A stretch of DNA of 64,000 nt from Actinacidiphila paucisporea (GTDB lineage Bacteria > Actinomycetota > Actinomycetes > Streptomycetales > Streptomycetaceae). This document shows, piece after piece, positions 55,144 through 64,000 of this stretch. The stretch is taken from NCBI RefSeq assembly GCF_900142575.1, contig NZ_FRBI01000006.1, positions 56,418 to 120,417 of the forward strand, given 5' to 3'. How positions within the stretch are numbered: the first letter of the stretch is position 1; each line of letters opens with the position of its first letter. The notes under the pieces are model-generated. The model saw only the letters and a list, made by a program, of their open reading frames with translations, was not told the DNA's origin and did no database searches. The translations under genes and the position numbers were made by a program.

Positions 55144-56094
55144 CTAGTGGAGGAAGGGGTCGATCGCCACGGCGACGAAGAGCAGCGTGGCGTAGGTGAT
55201 CGACCAGTGGAAGAGCCGCATCTCCTTGAGCTTGGCGCCGGTCACACCGGCCTTGGCCCGGGAGTGCAGCCCGTGCGCCTCCTTGAGCCAGAAGGCGCCG
55301 AGGACCGCGGCCACCAGGGGGTAGAACCAGGACGTCTCACCCAGCGGCCACCACAGCGTGAGCGACGTCAGCACCATCACCCAGCTGTAGATGACGATCT
55401 GGCGGGCCACGACCTGGTTGCCCGCGACCACCGGGAGCATCGGGACGCCGACCCGCTCGTAGTCGTCCTTGACCTTCATCGACAGCGGCCAGTAGTGCGG
55501 CGGCGTCCAGAAGAAGAGGACGAGGAAGAGGACGAAGGGCGCCCAGGCCAGCTCGTCGCGGACCGCGGACCAGCCGATGAAGACCTGGAGGCAGCCGGCG
55601 ACACCGCCCCAGACGATGTTCTGGGCGGTGCGGCGCTTGAGGCCGAGGGTGTAGACGAAGACGTAGTAGAGGATCGCGGTCAGGGACAGGCCCGCGGACA
55701 GCGGGTTGACCAGCAGCGCGAACCACACGGTGGAGACCACCGACAGGGTGATGCCGAAGACCAGGCCCTCGCGCGGCGAGACCAGCCCGGTGACCAGCGG
55801 CCGCTGTTCGGTGCGGTGCATCAGCGCGTCGATGTCGCGGTCGATGTACATGTTGAGCGCGTTGGCGCCCCCGGCGGACAGGTAGCCGCCGACCACGGTC
55901 GCCAGCACCAGCCACAGGTCGGGCACCCCGCCGGCCGCCAGGAACATCACCGGAACCGTCGTGATGAGCAGCAGCTCGATGATCCGCGGTTTGGTCAGTG
56001 CCACGAACCCCATGACACGGGCCGGCAGCGGCCGATGACCTGAGCCCGTCCCGATGACCCCTGCGGGTCGGGATTCGACGGCCGTCACGAACAC
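55144..56094 (-). CDS. ctaB: Protoheme IX farnesyltransferase (heme O synthase)
   Basis: This UbiA-superfamily prenyltransferase (316 aa, about nine membrane spans) adds farnesyl to heme B to give heme O, the substrate of CtaA. The first Asp-rich site is [15 protein letters not shown]; the second polar loop is [32 protein letters not shown] is the usual first span. The start is GTG 56094, or GTG 56088 two codons later. It is divergent from tkt, with heme A synthase 2 kb away. Confidence 0.94.
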   Translation of the reverse strand: MFVTAVESRPAGVIGTGSGHRPLPARVMGFVALTKPRIIELLLITTVPVMFLAAGGVPDLWLVLATVVGGYLSAGGANALNMYIDRDIDALMHRTEQRPLVTGLVSPREGLVFGITLSVVSTVWFALLVNPLSAGLSLTAILYYVFVYTLGLKRRTAQNIVWGGVAGCLQVFIGWSAVRDELAWAPFVLFLVLFFWTPPHYWPLSMKVKDDYERVGVPMLPVVAGNQVVARQIVIYSWVMVLTSLTLWWPLGETSWFYPLVAAVLGAFWLKEAHGLHSRAKAGVTGAKLKEMRLFHWSITYATLLFVAVAIDPFLH

Positions 56095-56404
56095 CCCAAG
56101 AGAGATGAGTCAAGCAGGTTGCCGAGCACCTGGCCGCCGGCTTCACCGAGCGGGCAAGGCCACGGTGCGGCCTGCGCGTACCACGCCACTCTAGACGCAG
56201 GGAATACCTCGGCTGCTTCCGGGGGTGGATCGTGTTGCCCGGCGCTCGTTCACCAGGCGTTAACGAGCGTCGGGAGGCGAAGTGGGACGTACGGGGGCAG
56301 GATCGAAACGGTGCGCGCACACGACGGTAGGCTCAGGCATGTCGGGTAGGCACCACGTCACCGGCGCGTTTCGACGTATTTGTTGAGAGGAGCCCTGACC
56401 CAGG
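56095..56404. promoter_or_regulatory. Divergent ctaB/tkt intergenic region with an inverted repeat
   Basis: These 310 bases carry the promoters of both genes. A perfect inverted repeat CGCTCGTT (56243-56250) / AACGAGCG (56262-56269) with an 11-base spacer sits mid-way and is a candidate operator. A TAGGCT hexamer (about 56330) may be the tkt -10, with a leader of about 65 bases; on the minus strand TAGAGT (near 56190) may be the ctaB -10. I see no small ORF or RNA gene. Confidence 0.45.
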
Positions 56405-58492
56405 GTGAGCAAGCAGCCGACCACCGCAGACCTTGACTGGACAGATCTGGACCGGCGGGCCGTTGACACCGCCCGAGTCCTGGCCATGGACGCCGTGCAG
56501 AGGGTCGGCAACGGCCACCCCGGCACGGCGATGAGCCTGGCCCCTGCCGCGTACCTGCTGTTCCAGAAGGTCATGCGGCACGACCCCGCGGACGCCGACT
56601 GGACCGGCCGCGACCGTTTCGTGCTGTCCGCGGGCCACAGCAGCCTGACTCTCTACTGCCAGCTGTTCCTGGCCGGGTACGGCCTGGAACTGGACGACCT
56701 GAAGGCCTTCCGCACCTGGGGCTCGCGCACCCCCGGCCACCCGGAGTACGGCCACACCACCGGTGTCGAGACGACCACGGGCCCGCTGGGCCAGGGTGTA
56801 GCCAACGCGGTGGGCATGGCGATGGCCTCCCGCTACGAGCGCGGCCTGTTCGACCCGGACGCGGCGCCGGGCACCTCGCCGTTCGACCACACCATCTGGG
56901 CGATCGCCGGCGACGGCTGCCTGCAGGAGGGCATCTCCGCGGAGGCGTCCTCGATGGCCGGCCACCAGAAGCTCGGCAACCTGGTGCTGCTGTGGGACGA
57001 CAACCACATCTCCATCGAGGGCGACACGGAGACCGCGGTCTCCGAGGACACCGTCAAGCGCTACGAGGCGTACGGCTGGCACGTGCAGCGCGTCGAGCCG
57101 CTGCCCAGCGGCGACCTCGACCCGCACGCGCTGTACGAGGCGCTGCTCGCCGCCAAGGCGGAGACGGGCCGGCCGTCCTTCATCGCGGCCCGCTCGATCA
57201 TCGCGTGGCCGGCCCCGCACGCGCAGGGCACCGAGGCCGCGCACGGCTCGGCGCTGGGCGAGGACGAGGTCCGCGCCACCAAGGAGGTGCTGGGCTTCGA
57301 CCCCGACCAGCACTTCGAGGTGTCCGCCGATGTGATCGCACACACCCGGGCGGTCGGCGACCGCGGCCGCGAGGCCAAGTCGGCCTGGGAGAAGTCGTTC
57401 TCGGCCTGGCGCACCGCGAACCCGGAGCGCGCGGCGACCTTCGACCGTATCGCCGCGGCCGAGCTGCCCGCCGGCTGGGAGTCGCACCTGCCGGCCTTCG
57501 AGGTGGGCAAGCCGCTGGCCACCAGGGCGGCGTCCGGCAAGGTCCTCGAGGCGCTGGGCGCGATCGTCCCCGAGCTGTGGGGCGGCTCCGCCGACCTGGC
57601 GGGCTCGAACAACACCACGATCGACAAGACGTCGTCGTTCCTGCCCGAGGGCAACCCGCTGCCGGGCGCGAACCCGTACGGCCGCACGATCCACTTCGGC
57701 ATCCGCGAGCACTCGATGGCCGCCGAGATGAACGGGATCACGCTGCACGGCAACACCCGTGTCTACGGCGGTACGTTCCTGGTCTTCTCCGACTACATGC
57801 GCAACGCGGTGCGGCTGTCCGCGCTGATGCACCTGCCGGTGACGTACGTGTGGACGCACGACTCGATCGGCCTGGGCGAGGACGGCCCGACCCACCAGCC
57901 GGTGGAGCACCTGGCCTCGCTGCGTGCCATCCCCGGGCTGAACGTGGTGCGCCCGGCGGACGCCAACGAGACGGTCGTGGCGTGGCAGGAGATCCAGAAG
58001 CGCTGGACGAAGGAGTTCGGCAAGGGCGCCCCGCACGGTCTGGCGCTCACCCGGCAGGGCGTGCCGACCTACGAGCGCAACGAGGACACGGCCCGCGGCG
58101 GGTACGTGCTGTTCGAGGCCGAGGGCGGCCCCGCGCAGGTCATCCTGATCGGCACCGGCTCCGAGGTGCAGCTGGCCGTCGGCGCCCGTGAGGAGCTGCA
58201 GGCCGCGGGCATCCCCACCCGGGTCGTCTCGATGCCGTGCGTGGAGTGGTTCGAGGAGCAGGACCAGGCGTACCGGGACGGCGTACTGCCCCCCTCGGTG
58301 CGGGCCCGGGTCGCGGTGGAGGCCGGCATCGCGCTGACCTGGCACCGCTTCGTGGGTGACGCGGGACGCATCGTGAGCCTTGAGCACTTCGGTGCCTCGG
58401 CCGACGCGAAGGTGCTCTTCCGCGAGTTCGGGTTCACCGCGGAGGCGGTGGCCGCCGCGGCGCGGGAATCTCTCGCCGCCGCTGATCGCTGA
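56405..58492 (+). CDS. tkt: Transketolase
   Basis: This TPP enzyme (695 aa) moves two-carbon units in the non-oxidative pentose phosphate pathway. The TPP/Mg site is [32 protein letters not shown]; early [13 protein letters not shown] and the pyrimidine-domain [14 protein letters not shown] and [19 protein letters not shown] are hallmarks. The start is GTG 56405, with GAGAGGAG about 15 bases upstream, slightly far. It is the first gene of tkt-tal-zwf-opcA-pgl. Confidence 0.97.
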   Translation: MSKQPTTADLDWTDLDRRAVDTARVLAMDAVQRVGNGHPGTAMSLAPAAYLLFQKVMRHDPADADWTGRDRFVLSAGHSSLTLYCQLFLAGYGLELDDLKAFRTWGSRTPGHPEYGHTTGVETTTGPLGQGVANAVGMAMASRYERGLFDPDAAPGTSPFDHTIWAIAGDGCLQEGISAEASSMAGHQKLGNLVLLWDDNHISIEGDTETAVSEDTVKRYEAYGWHVQRVEPLPSGDLDPHALYEALLAAKAETGRPSFIAARSIIAWPAPHAQGTEAAHGSALGEDEVRATKEVLGFDPDQHFEVSADVIAHTRAVGDRGREAKSAWEKSFSAWRTANPERAATFDRIAAAELPAGWESHLPAFEVGKPLATRAASGKVLEALGAIVPELWGGSADLAGSNNTTIDKTSSFLPEGNPLPGANPYGRTIHFGIREHSMAAEMNGITLHGNTRVYGGTFLVFSDYMRNAVRLSALMHLPVTYVWTHDSIGLGEDGPTHQPVEHLASLRAIPGLNVVRPADANETVVAWQEIQKRWTKEFGKGAPHGLALTRQGVPTYERNEDTARGGYVLFEAEGGPAQVILIGTGSEVQLAVGAREELQAAGIPTRVVSMPCVEWFEEQDQAYRDGVLPPSVRARVAVEAGIALTWHRFVGDAGRIVSLEHFGASADAKVLFREFGFTAEAVAAAARESLAAADR

Positions 58493-58527
58493 CGCAGGTA
58501 CACGACACATCAGGAGATGCAACTCTC

Positions 58528-59646
58528 ATGACAGACGCACTCAAGCGCCTCTCCGACGAAGGCGTCGCGATCTGGCTGGACGACATGTCCCGCAAGCGCA
58601 TCACGTCCGGGAACCTGGCCGAACTGATCGACCAGCAGCACGTGGTGGGTGCCACCACGAACCCGTCGATCTTCCAGAAGGCGATCTCCGGCGACGCGCT
58701 GTACGACCCGCAGGTCACCGACCTCGCCGCGCGCCGCCTGACCCCCGACGAGGCGGTGCGGATGATCACCACCGCCGACGTGCGGGACGCGGCGGACATC
58801 TTCCGCCCGGTCTTCGACGCCACCGACGGCCAGGACGGCCGGGTCTCCATCGAGGTCGACCCGCGCCTGGCGCACGACACCCGGGCGACCATCGCCGAGG
58901 CCAAGCAGCTGGCGTGGCTGGTGGACCGGCCGAACACGCTGATCAAGATCCCGGCGACCGAGGCGGGACTGCCGGCCATCGCGGACGTCATCTCCCGCGG
59001 CATCAGCGTCAACGTCACGCTGATCTTCTCGCTGGAGCGCTACCGCAAGGTGATGGACGCCTACCTGACCGGCCTGGAGAAGGCCAAGTCCGGCGGCCTG
59101 GACCTGTCGCAGATCCACTCGGTCGCGTCCTTCTTCGTGTCCCGGGTGGACACCGAGATCGACAAGCGGCTGGAGAAGATCGGCACGGACGAGGCCAAGG
59201 CCCTCAAGGGCAAGGCCGCCCTCGCCAACGCGCGGCTGGCCTACCAGGCCTACGAGGAGGTCTTCTCCTCGGACCGCTGGCTGGCCCTGGAGAAGGCCGG
59301 CGCGAACAAGCAGCGCCCGCTGTGGGCCTCGACCGGCGTCAAGGACCCGGCCTACCCCGCGACGCTGTACGTGACCGAGCTGGTCGCGCCGAACACGGTG
59401 AACACGATGCCGGAGGCGACCCTGGAGGCCACCGCCGAGCAGGGCCGGGTCACCGGCGACACCATCCACGGCACCTACGAGCAGTCGCGGGCCGACCTGG
59501 GCGCCCTGGAGGCGCTCGGTATCTCGTACGACGAGGTCGTCCGGCTGCTGGAGAAGGAGGGCGTCGAGAAGTTCGAGGCTTCCTGGAACGAGCTGCTGGA
59601 CTCCACCAAGGCGGAACTCGAACGGCTTTCTCCTTCGGAGGCCTGA
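58528..59646 (+). CDS. tal: Transaldolase
   Basis: This is an actinobacterial-type long transaldolase (372 aa), moving a dihydroxyacetone unit between sugar phosphates. The Schiff-base lysine is in [24 protein letters not shown] and [15 protein letters not shown] are family segments. The ATG at 58528 follows AGGAG by about 12 bases. The gap to tkt is 35 bp; zwf starts one base after the stop region. Confidence 0.96.
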   Translation: MTDALKRLSDEGVAIWLDDMSRKRITSGNLAELIDQQHVVGATTNPSIFQKAISGDALYDPQVTDLAARRLTPDEAVRMITTADVRDAADIFRPVFDATDGQDGRVSIEVDPRLAHDTRATIAEAKQLAWLVDRPNTLIKIPATEAGLPAIADVISRGISVNVTLIFSLERYRKVMDAYLTGLEKAKSGGLDLSQIHSVASFFVSRVDTEIDKRLEKIGTDEAKALKGKAALANARLAYQAYEEVFSSDRWLALEKAGANKQRPLWASTGVKDPAYPATLYVTELVAPNTVNTMPEATLEATAEQGRVTGDTIHGTYEQSRADLGALEALGISYDEVVRLLEKEGVEKFEASWNELLDSTKAELERLSPSEA

Positions 59647-59647
59647 G

Positions 59648-61189
59648 GTGACCACAGAATCATCCGCCCGGAGCGGCAATCCGCTGCGGGACCCGCTGGA
59701 CCGCCGGCTGCCGCGCATCGCCGGCCCCTCGGGGCTGGTCATCTTCGGCGTGACGGGCGACCTGTCCCGCAAGAAGCTGATGCCTGCCGTCTACGACCTC
59801 GCCAACCGCGGGCTGCTGCCGCCGGGCTTCGCCCTGGTCGGCTTCGCCCGCAGGAGCTGGGAGAACGAGGACTTCGCGCAGGAGGTGCACGACGCCGTCA
59901 AGGAGCACGCGCGCACGCCCTTCCGCGAGGAGGTGTGGCAGCAGCTCGCCGAGGGCTGCCGCTTCGTGCAGGGCGACTTCGACGACGACACGGCCTTCGA
60001 GACGCTGAAGTCGACCATCGAGGAGCTGGACAAGGCCCGCGGTACGGGCGGCAACTTCGCCTTCTACCTGTCAGTGCCGCCGAAGTTCTTCCCCAACGTG
60101 GTGCAGCAGCTCAAGAAGCACGGCCTGTCGCAGGGCACCGGCGAGTCGTGGCGGCGTGCCGTCATCGAGAAGCCGTTCGGCCACGACCTGGCCAGCGCGC
60201 AGGACCTCAACCGGATCGTGCACGACGTCTTCCCGCCCAACGAGGTCTTCAGGATCGACCACTACCTGGGCAAGGAGACGGTCCAGAACATCCTGGCGCT
60301 GCGCTTCGCCAACACGATGTACGAGCCGATCTGGAACCGGTCGTACGTCGACCACGTGCAGATCACGATGGCCGAGGACATCGGCATCGGCGGCCGGGCC
60401 GGCTACTACGACGGCATCGGCGCGGCCCGCGACGTCATCCAGAACCACCTGCTCCAGCTGCTGGCGCTGACCGCGATGGAGGAGCCCGGCTCCTTCCACC
60501 CCAAGGCGCTCACCGCGGAGAAGCTCAAGGTGCTGGGCGCGGTCGTGCTGCCCGACGACCTCGGGAAGCACACCGTGCGCGGTCAGTACGCGCACGCCTG
60601 GCAGGGCGGCGAGGAGGTGCTCGGCTACCTGGAGGAGGACGGGATCGACCCCAAGTCCAAGACCGACACCTACGCCGCGATCAAGCTGGAGATCAACAAC
60701 CGCCGCTGGGCCGGAGTGCCGTTCTACCTGCGCACCGGCAAGCGCCTGGGCCGCCGGGTCACCGAGATCGCGGTGATCTTCAAGCGGGCGCCGTACCTGC
60801 CCTTCGAGTCCGGGGCGACCGAGGAGCTGGGGCAGAACGCCCTGGTCATCCGGGTGCAGCCGGACGAGGGCGTGACGGTGCGGTTCGGCTCCAAGGTGCC
60901 GGGCACCTCCACCGAGGTGCGGGACGTGACGATGGACTTCGCCTACGGCGAGTCCTTCACCGAGTCCAGCCCCGAGGCGTACGAGCGGCTGATCCTCGAC
61001 GTCCTCCTCGGCGACGCGAACCTCTTCCCGCGCCACCAGGAGGTCGAACTGTCCTGGACGATCCTCGACCCGATCGAGGCCTACTGGGACAAGCACGGCA
61101 AGCCCGCCCAGTACGCGTCCGGGACCTGGGGACCGGTCGAGGCGGACGAGATGCTCGCACGAGACGGCAGGAGCTGGCGCCGGCCATGA
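59648..61189 (+). CDS. zwf: Glucose-6-phosphate 1-dehydrogenase
   Basis: This NADP enzyme (513 aa) is the entry to the oxidative pentose phosphate path. The nucleotide motif is VIFGVTGDLSRKKLMPAVY and the active-site signature RIDHYLGKE is intact. The GTG at 59648 has GGAGG eight bases upstream, overlapping the end of tal. Its stop overlaps the opcA ATG by four bases, consistent with OpcA being its assembly partner. Confidence 0.97.
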   Translation: MTTESSARSGNPLRDPLDRRLPRIAGPSGLVIFGVTGDLSRKKLMPAVYDLANRGLLPPGFALVGFARRSWENEDFAQEVHDAVKEHARTPFREEVWQQLAEGCRFVQGDFDDDTAFETLKSTIEELDKARGTGGNFAFYLSVPPKFFPNVVQQLKKHGLSQGTGESWRRAVIEKPFGHDLASAQDLNRIVHDVFPPNEVFRIDHYLGKETVQNILALRFANTMYEPIWNRSYVDHVQITMAEDIGIGGRAGYYDGIGAARDVIQNHLLQLLALTAMEEPGSFHPKALTAEKLKVLGAVVLPDDLGKHTVRGQYAHAWQGGEEVLGYLEEDGIDPKSKTDTYAAIKLEINNRRWAGVPFYLRTGKRLGRRVTEIAVIFKRAPYLPFESGATEELGQNALVIRVQPDEGVTVRFGSKVPGTSTEVRDVTMDFAYGESFTESSPEAYERLILDVLLGDANLFPRHQEVELSWTILDPIEAYWDKHGKPAQYASGTWGPVEADEMLARDGRSWRRP

Positions 61190-62229
61190 AGATCGACCTC
61201 ACGGACACCACGTCCGCACGCATCAACGCCGGACTGATCGACGCCCGGCGGGCCAGCGGCACGCCCGCGGTGGGCATGGTGCTGACCCTGGTCATCGTCA
61301 CCGACGAGGGCAGCGCCTACGACGCCCTGAAGTCGGCGCACGAGGCGTCCACCGAGCACCCCTCGCGGATCCTCGCCGTCATCAAGCGGCCCGGCCGCTC
61401 CCCCCGGGAGCGGGCCGGGGCGCGGCTCGACGCCGAGGTGGTGGTGGGCGACGAGGCGGGCACCGGCGAGACCGTGGTGCTGCGCATGCACGGCGAGCTG
61501 GCCAACCACGCCGAGTCCGTCGTGCTGCCGCTGCTGCTCCCGGACGCCCCCGTGGTGTGCTGGTGGCCCGACCAGGCGCCGCGGAAGGCGGGCACCGACC
61601 CGCTGGGGAGTCTCGCCCAGCGCCGTATCACCGACGCGTCGTCGGCAGAGGACCCGGTCGGTTCGCTGGTGATGCGCGCCGAGGGCTACACCCCCGGTGA
61701 CACCGACCTGGCCTGGACGCGGCTGACCCCGTGGCGCTCCATGCTGGCGGCGGCCCTGGACCAGAAGCACTCCACGATCACCGCCGCGGCCGTCGAGGGC
61801 GAGGCGTACAACGCGAGCACCGAGCTGCTCGCGCTGTGGCTCGCCGACCGCCTGGGCATCGAGGTGGAGCGCAAGGTCTCCGACGGCCCCGGCATCACCG
61901 GGGTGCGGCTGGTCACCACCGACGGGGACATCTGCCTGGACCGCTCCGACGGCCGGCTCGCCGAGCTGTCGGTGCCGGGACAGCCGGACCGGCACGTCGC
62001 GCTCAAGCGGCGGGAGACCGCCGAGCTGATCGCGGAGGAGCTGCGCAGGCTCGACCCCGACGACATATACCGCGCCACGGTGCAGTTCGGTGTCGACCAC
62101 CTGGTCACCGCCAACGGCTCCGCCAAGGGCGGCAAGGACCCGGACAGCGGCCCGACCGCCGCGGCCGGTGCCACGGCGTCGGCCGCCAAGAAGGCTGCCC
62201 CGGGGGGCAAGGCGGCGACGCCGAAGTGA
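61186..62229 (+). CDS. opcA: OpcA, glucose-6-phosphate dehydrogenase assembly protein
   Basis: OpcA (347 aa) is an activator or assembly factor for Zwf, known in cyanobacteria and actinobacteria. It carries VVLPLLLPDAPVVCWWPDQAP and TDLAWTRLTPWRSMLAAALD, both conserved in OpcA. The C-terminus is an Ala/Lys/Gly-rich tail (about 315-347) that looks disordered. The ATG at 61186 overlaps zwf and the stop overlaps pgl, so the three are translated together. Confidence 0.95.
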   Translation: MKIDLTDTTSARINAGLIDARRASGTPAVGMVLTLVIVTDEGSAYDALKSAHEASTEHPSRILAVIKRPGRSPRERAGARLDAEVVVGDEAGTGETVVLRMHGELANHAESVVLPLLLPDAPVVCWWPDQAPRKAGTDPLGSLAQRRITDASSAEDPVGSLVMRAEGYTPGDTDLAWTRLTPWRSMLAAALDQKHSTITAAAVEGEAYNASTELLALWLADRLGIEVERKVSDGPGITGVRLVTTDGDICLDRSDGRLAELSVPGQPDRHVALKRRETAELIAEELRRLDPDDIYRATVQFGVDHLVTANGSAKGGKDPDSGPTAAAGATASAAKKAAPGGKAATPK

Positions 62230-63005
62230 GCACCCCGCAGGTGGTCGTCCACCGTGACAAGGAACTGATGGCGCGCGCCGCGGCGGCCCGGCTGATCACG
62301 AAGATCGTGGACGCCCAGGCCGCCCGGGGCGCCGCCTCGGTGGTGCTCACCGGTGGCCGCAACGGCAACGCGCTGCTGGCCGCGCTCGCCGAGTCCCCCG
62401 CGCGCGACGCGGTGGACTGGGCGCGGCTGGACGTGTGGTGGGGCGACGAGCGGTTCCTGCCGGACGGCGACCCCGAGCGCAACGTCACCCAGGCGGCCGG
62501 CCTGCTGGACAGCGTCCCGCTGGACCCGGCCAGGGTCCACCCGATGGCGGCGTCCGACGGCCCGTACGGCTCCGATGTGGAGGCGGCAGCCGAGGCCTAC
62601 GCGGCGGAGCTGGCCGCCGCCGCGGGGCCGGGCGACCACGGCCGGGTGCCGGCCTTCGACGTGCTGATGCTCGGCGTCGGACCCGACACCCATGTCGCGT
62701 CGCTCTTCCCCGAGCACCCGGCGGTGCGCGAGCAGACCCGTACGGTGGTCGGCGTCCACGGCTCCCCGAAGCCGCCGCCCACCCGGATCTCCCTCACCCT
62801 GCCGGCGATCCGCGCGGCCCACGAGGTCTGGCTGCTCGCCGCGGGCGAGGACAAGGCCGGGGCGGTCGCGCTGGCCCTGTCCGCCCCGGGCGAGCTCCAG
62901 GCCCCGGCCTCCGGCGCGCAGGGCCTGTCCCGCACGCTGTGGCTGCTGGACCGGTCCGCGGCGGCGAAGCTGCCGCGGGACCTGTACCCGCCCGCCTCCG
63001 CGTAA
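62226..63005 (+). CDS. pgl: 6-Phosphogluconolactonase
   Basis: This enzyme (259 aa) hydrolyses the lactone made by Zwf. It shows VVLTGGRNGNALL, VWWGDERFLPDGDPERN and MLGVGPDTHVASLFPEHPA, the last in a form where the usual GDGH reads GPDTH. The GTG at 62226 overlaps opcA by four bases. A very strong terminator follows, shared with the facing pgi. Confidence 0.95.
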   Translation: MSTPQVVVHRDKELMARAAAARLITKIVDAQAARGAASVVLTGGRNGNALLAALAESPARDAVDWARLDVWWGDERFLPDGDPERNVTQAAGLLDSVPLDPARVHPMAASDGPYGSDVEAAAEAYAAELAAAAGPGDHGRVPAFDVLMLGVGPDTHVASLFPEHPAVREQTRTVVGVHGSPKPPPTRISLTLPAIRAAHEVWLLAAGEDKAGAVALALSAPGELQAPASGAQGLSRTLWLLDRSAAAKLPRDLYPPASA

Positions 63006-63019
63006 GGCGGCCCTTACCG

Positions 63020-63060
63020 GGGCGCGGGGCCGCGTGCGACATGCACGCGGCCCCGCGCCC
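63020..63060. terminator. Bidirectional hairpin terminator between pgl and pgi
   Basis: A perfect 18-bp stem (63020-63037 with 63043-63060) closes on the 5-base loop GACAT. It lies 15 bases after pgl and 27 bases beyond the pgi stop, so it ends both convergent transcripts. Confidence 0.9.
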
Positions 63061-63087
63061 TTCGGCTTGCCGCCCTCCGCAGAAGGC

Positions 63088-64000
<913 letters not shown>

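Overview
The window is very GC-rich, has strongly G/C-ending codons, many GTG starts, tightly overlapping genes and dispersed GC-rich palindromes. Together with the gene content (a chlD-like cobaltochelatase beside cobN, an LAETG surface protein, sufR-led suf genes, tkt-tal-zwf-opcA-pgl) this points to a Streptomyces-type actinomycete (Streptomycetaceae). As far as I recall, the order of the conserved blocks follows the S. coelicolor chromosome core; I could not check this.

Region 1 (1-14330) is a rightward run of cobalamin genes: cobN (left end outside the window), a ChlI/ChlD-like chelatase subunit, cobO, cobB, cobI, cobM, cobL, a cbiG-cobJ fusion, cobH, cbiX and cobC. From the chelatase gene onward nearly every gene overlaps its neighbour or lies within a few bases, so it looks like one transcript. 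Region 2 (14305-21426), leftward, holds a receptor-like fusion of a Ser/Thr kinase with an oligopeptide-binding domain, an LAETG sortase-anchored protein, an amidohydrolase and a GlxA/AraC regulator, the last divergent from an MFS exporter.

Region 3 (22905-32041) is an accessory zone. Three enzymes of the oxidative uronate route (uronate dehydrogenase, 5-dehydro-4-deoxyglucarate dehydratase, 2-oxoglutarate semialdehyde dehydrogenase), an IclR regulator and a TIM-barrel-like protein of unknown role are interleaved with a methyltransferase and an ECF sigma factor/membrane partner pair. Region 4 (32077-43475) is mixed: a two-domain TerD protein, a secreted HNH nuclease, a Tat-exported PhoX-like phosphatase, two unknown proteins, a PPOX flavoprotein, dapD, a decayed alpha/beta-hydrolase pseudogene, a cupin and a DUF2264 protein.

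Region 5 (43681-50318) is the suf iron-sulfur operon, read leftward as sufR-sufB-sufD-Rieske-sufC-sufS-sufU-sufT, with a CAAC-N6-GTTG SufR-type operator touching the sufR start codon. Divergent from it are an ABC exporter and ctaA (heme A synthase). Region 6 (53238-64000) has a degenerate amidohydrolase, a small conserved protein, a repeat-packed intergenic stretch, ctaB (heme O synthase), and the pentose-phosphate genes tkt-tal-zwf-opcA-pgl facing pgi, which runs off the right edge. CtaA and CtaB together make heme A; the suf genes supply Fe-S clusters; the zwf/opcA/pgl group supplies NADPH. I saw no insertion sequences, integrases, CRISPR arrays or tRNA/rRNA genes.
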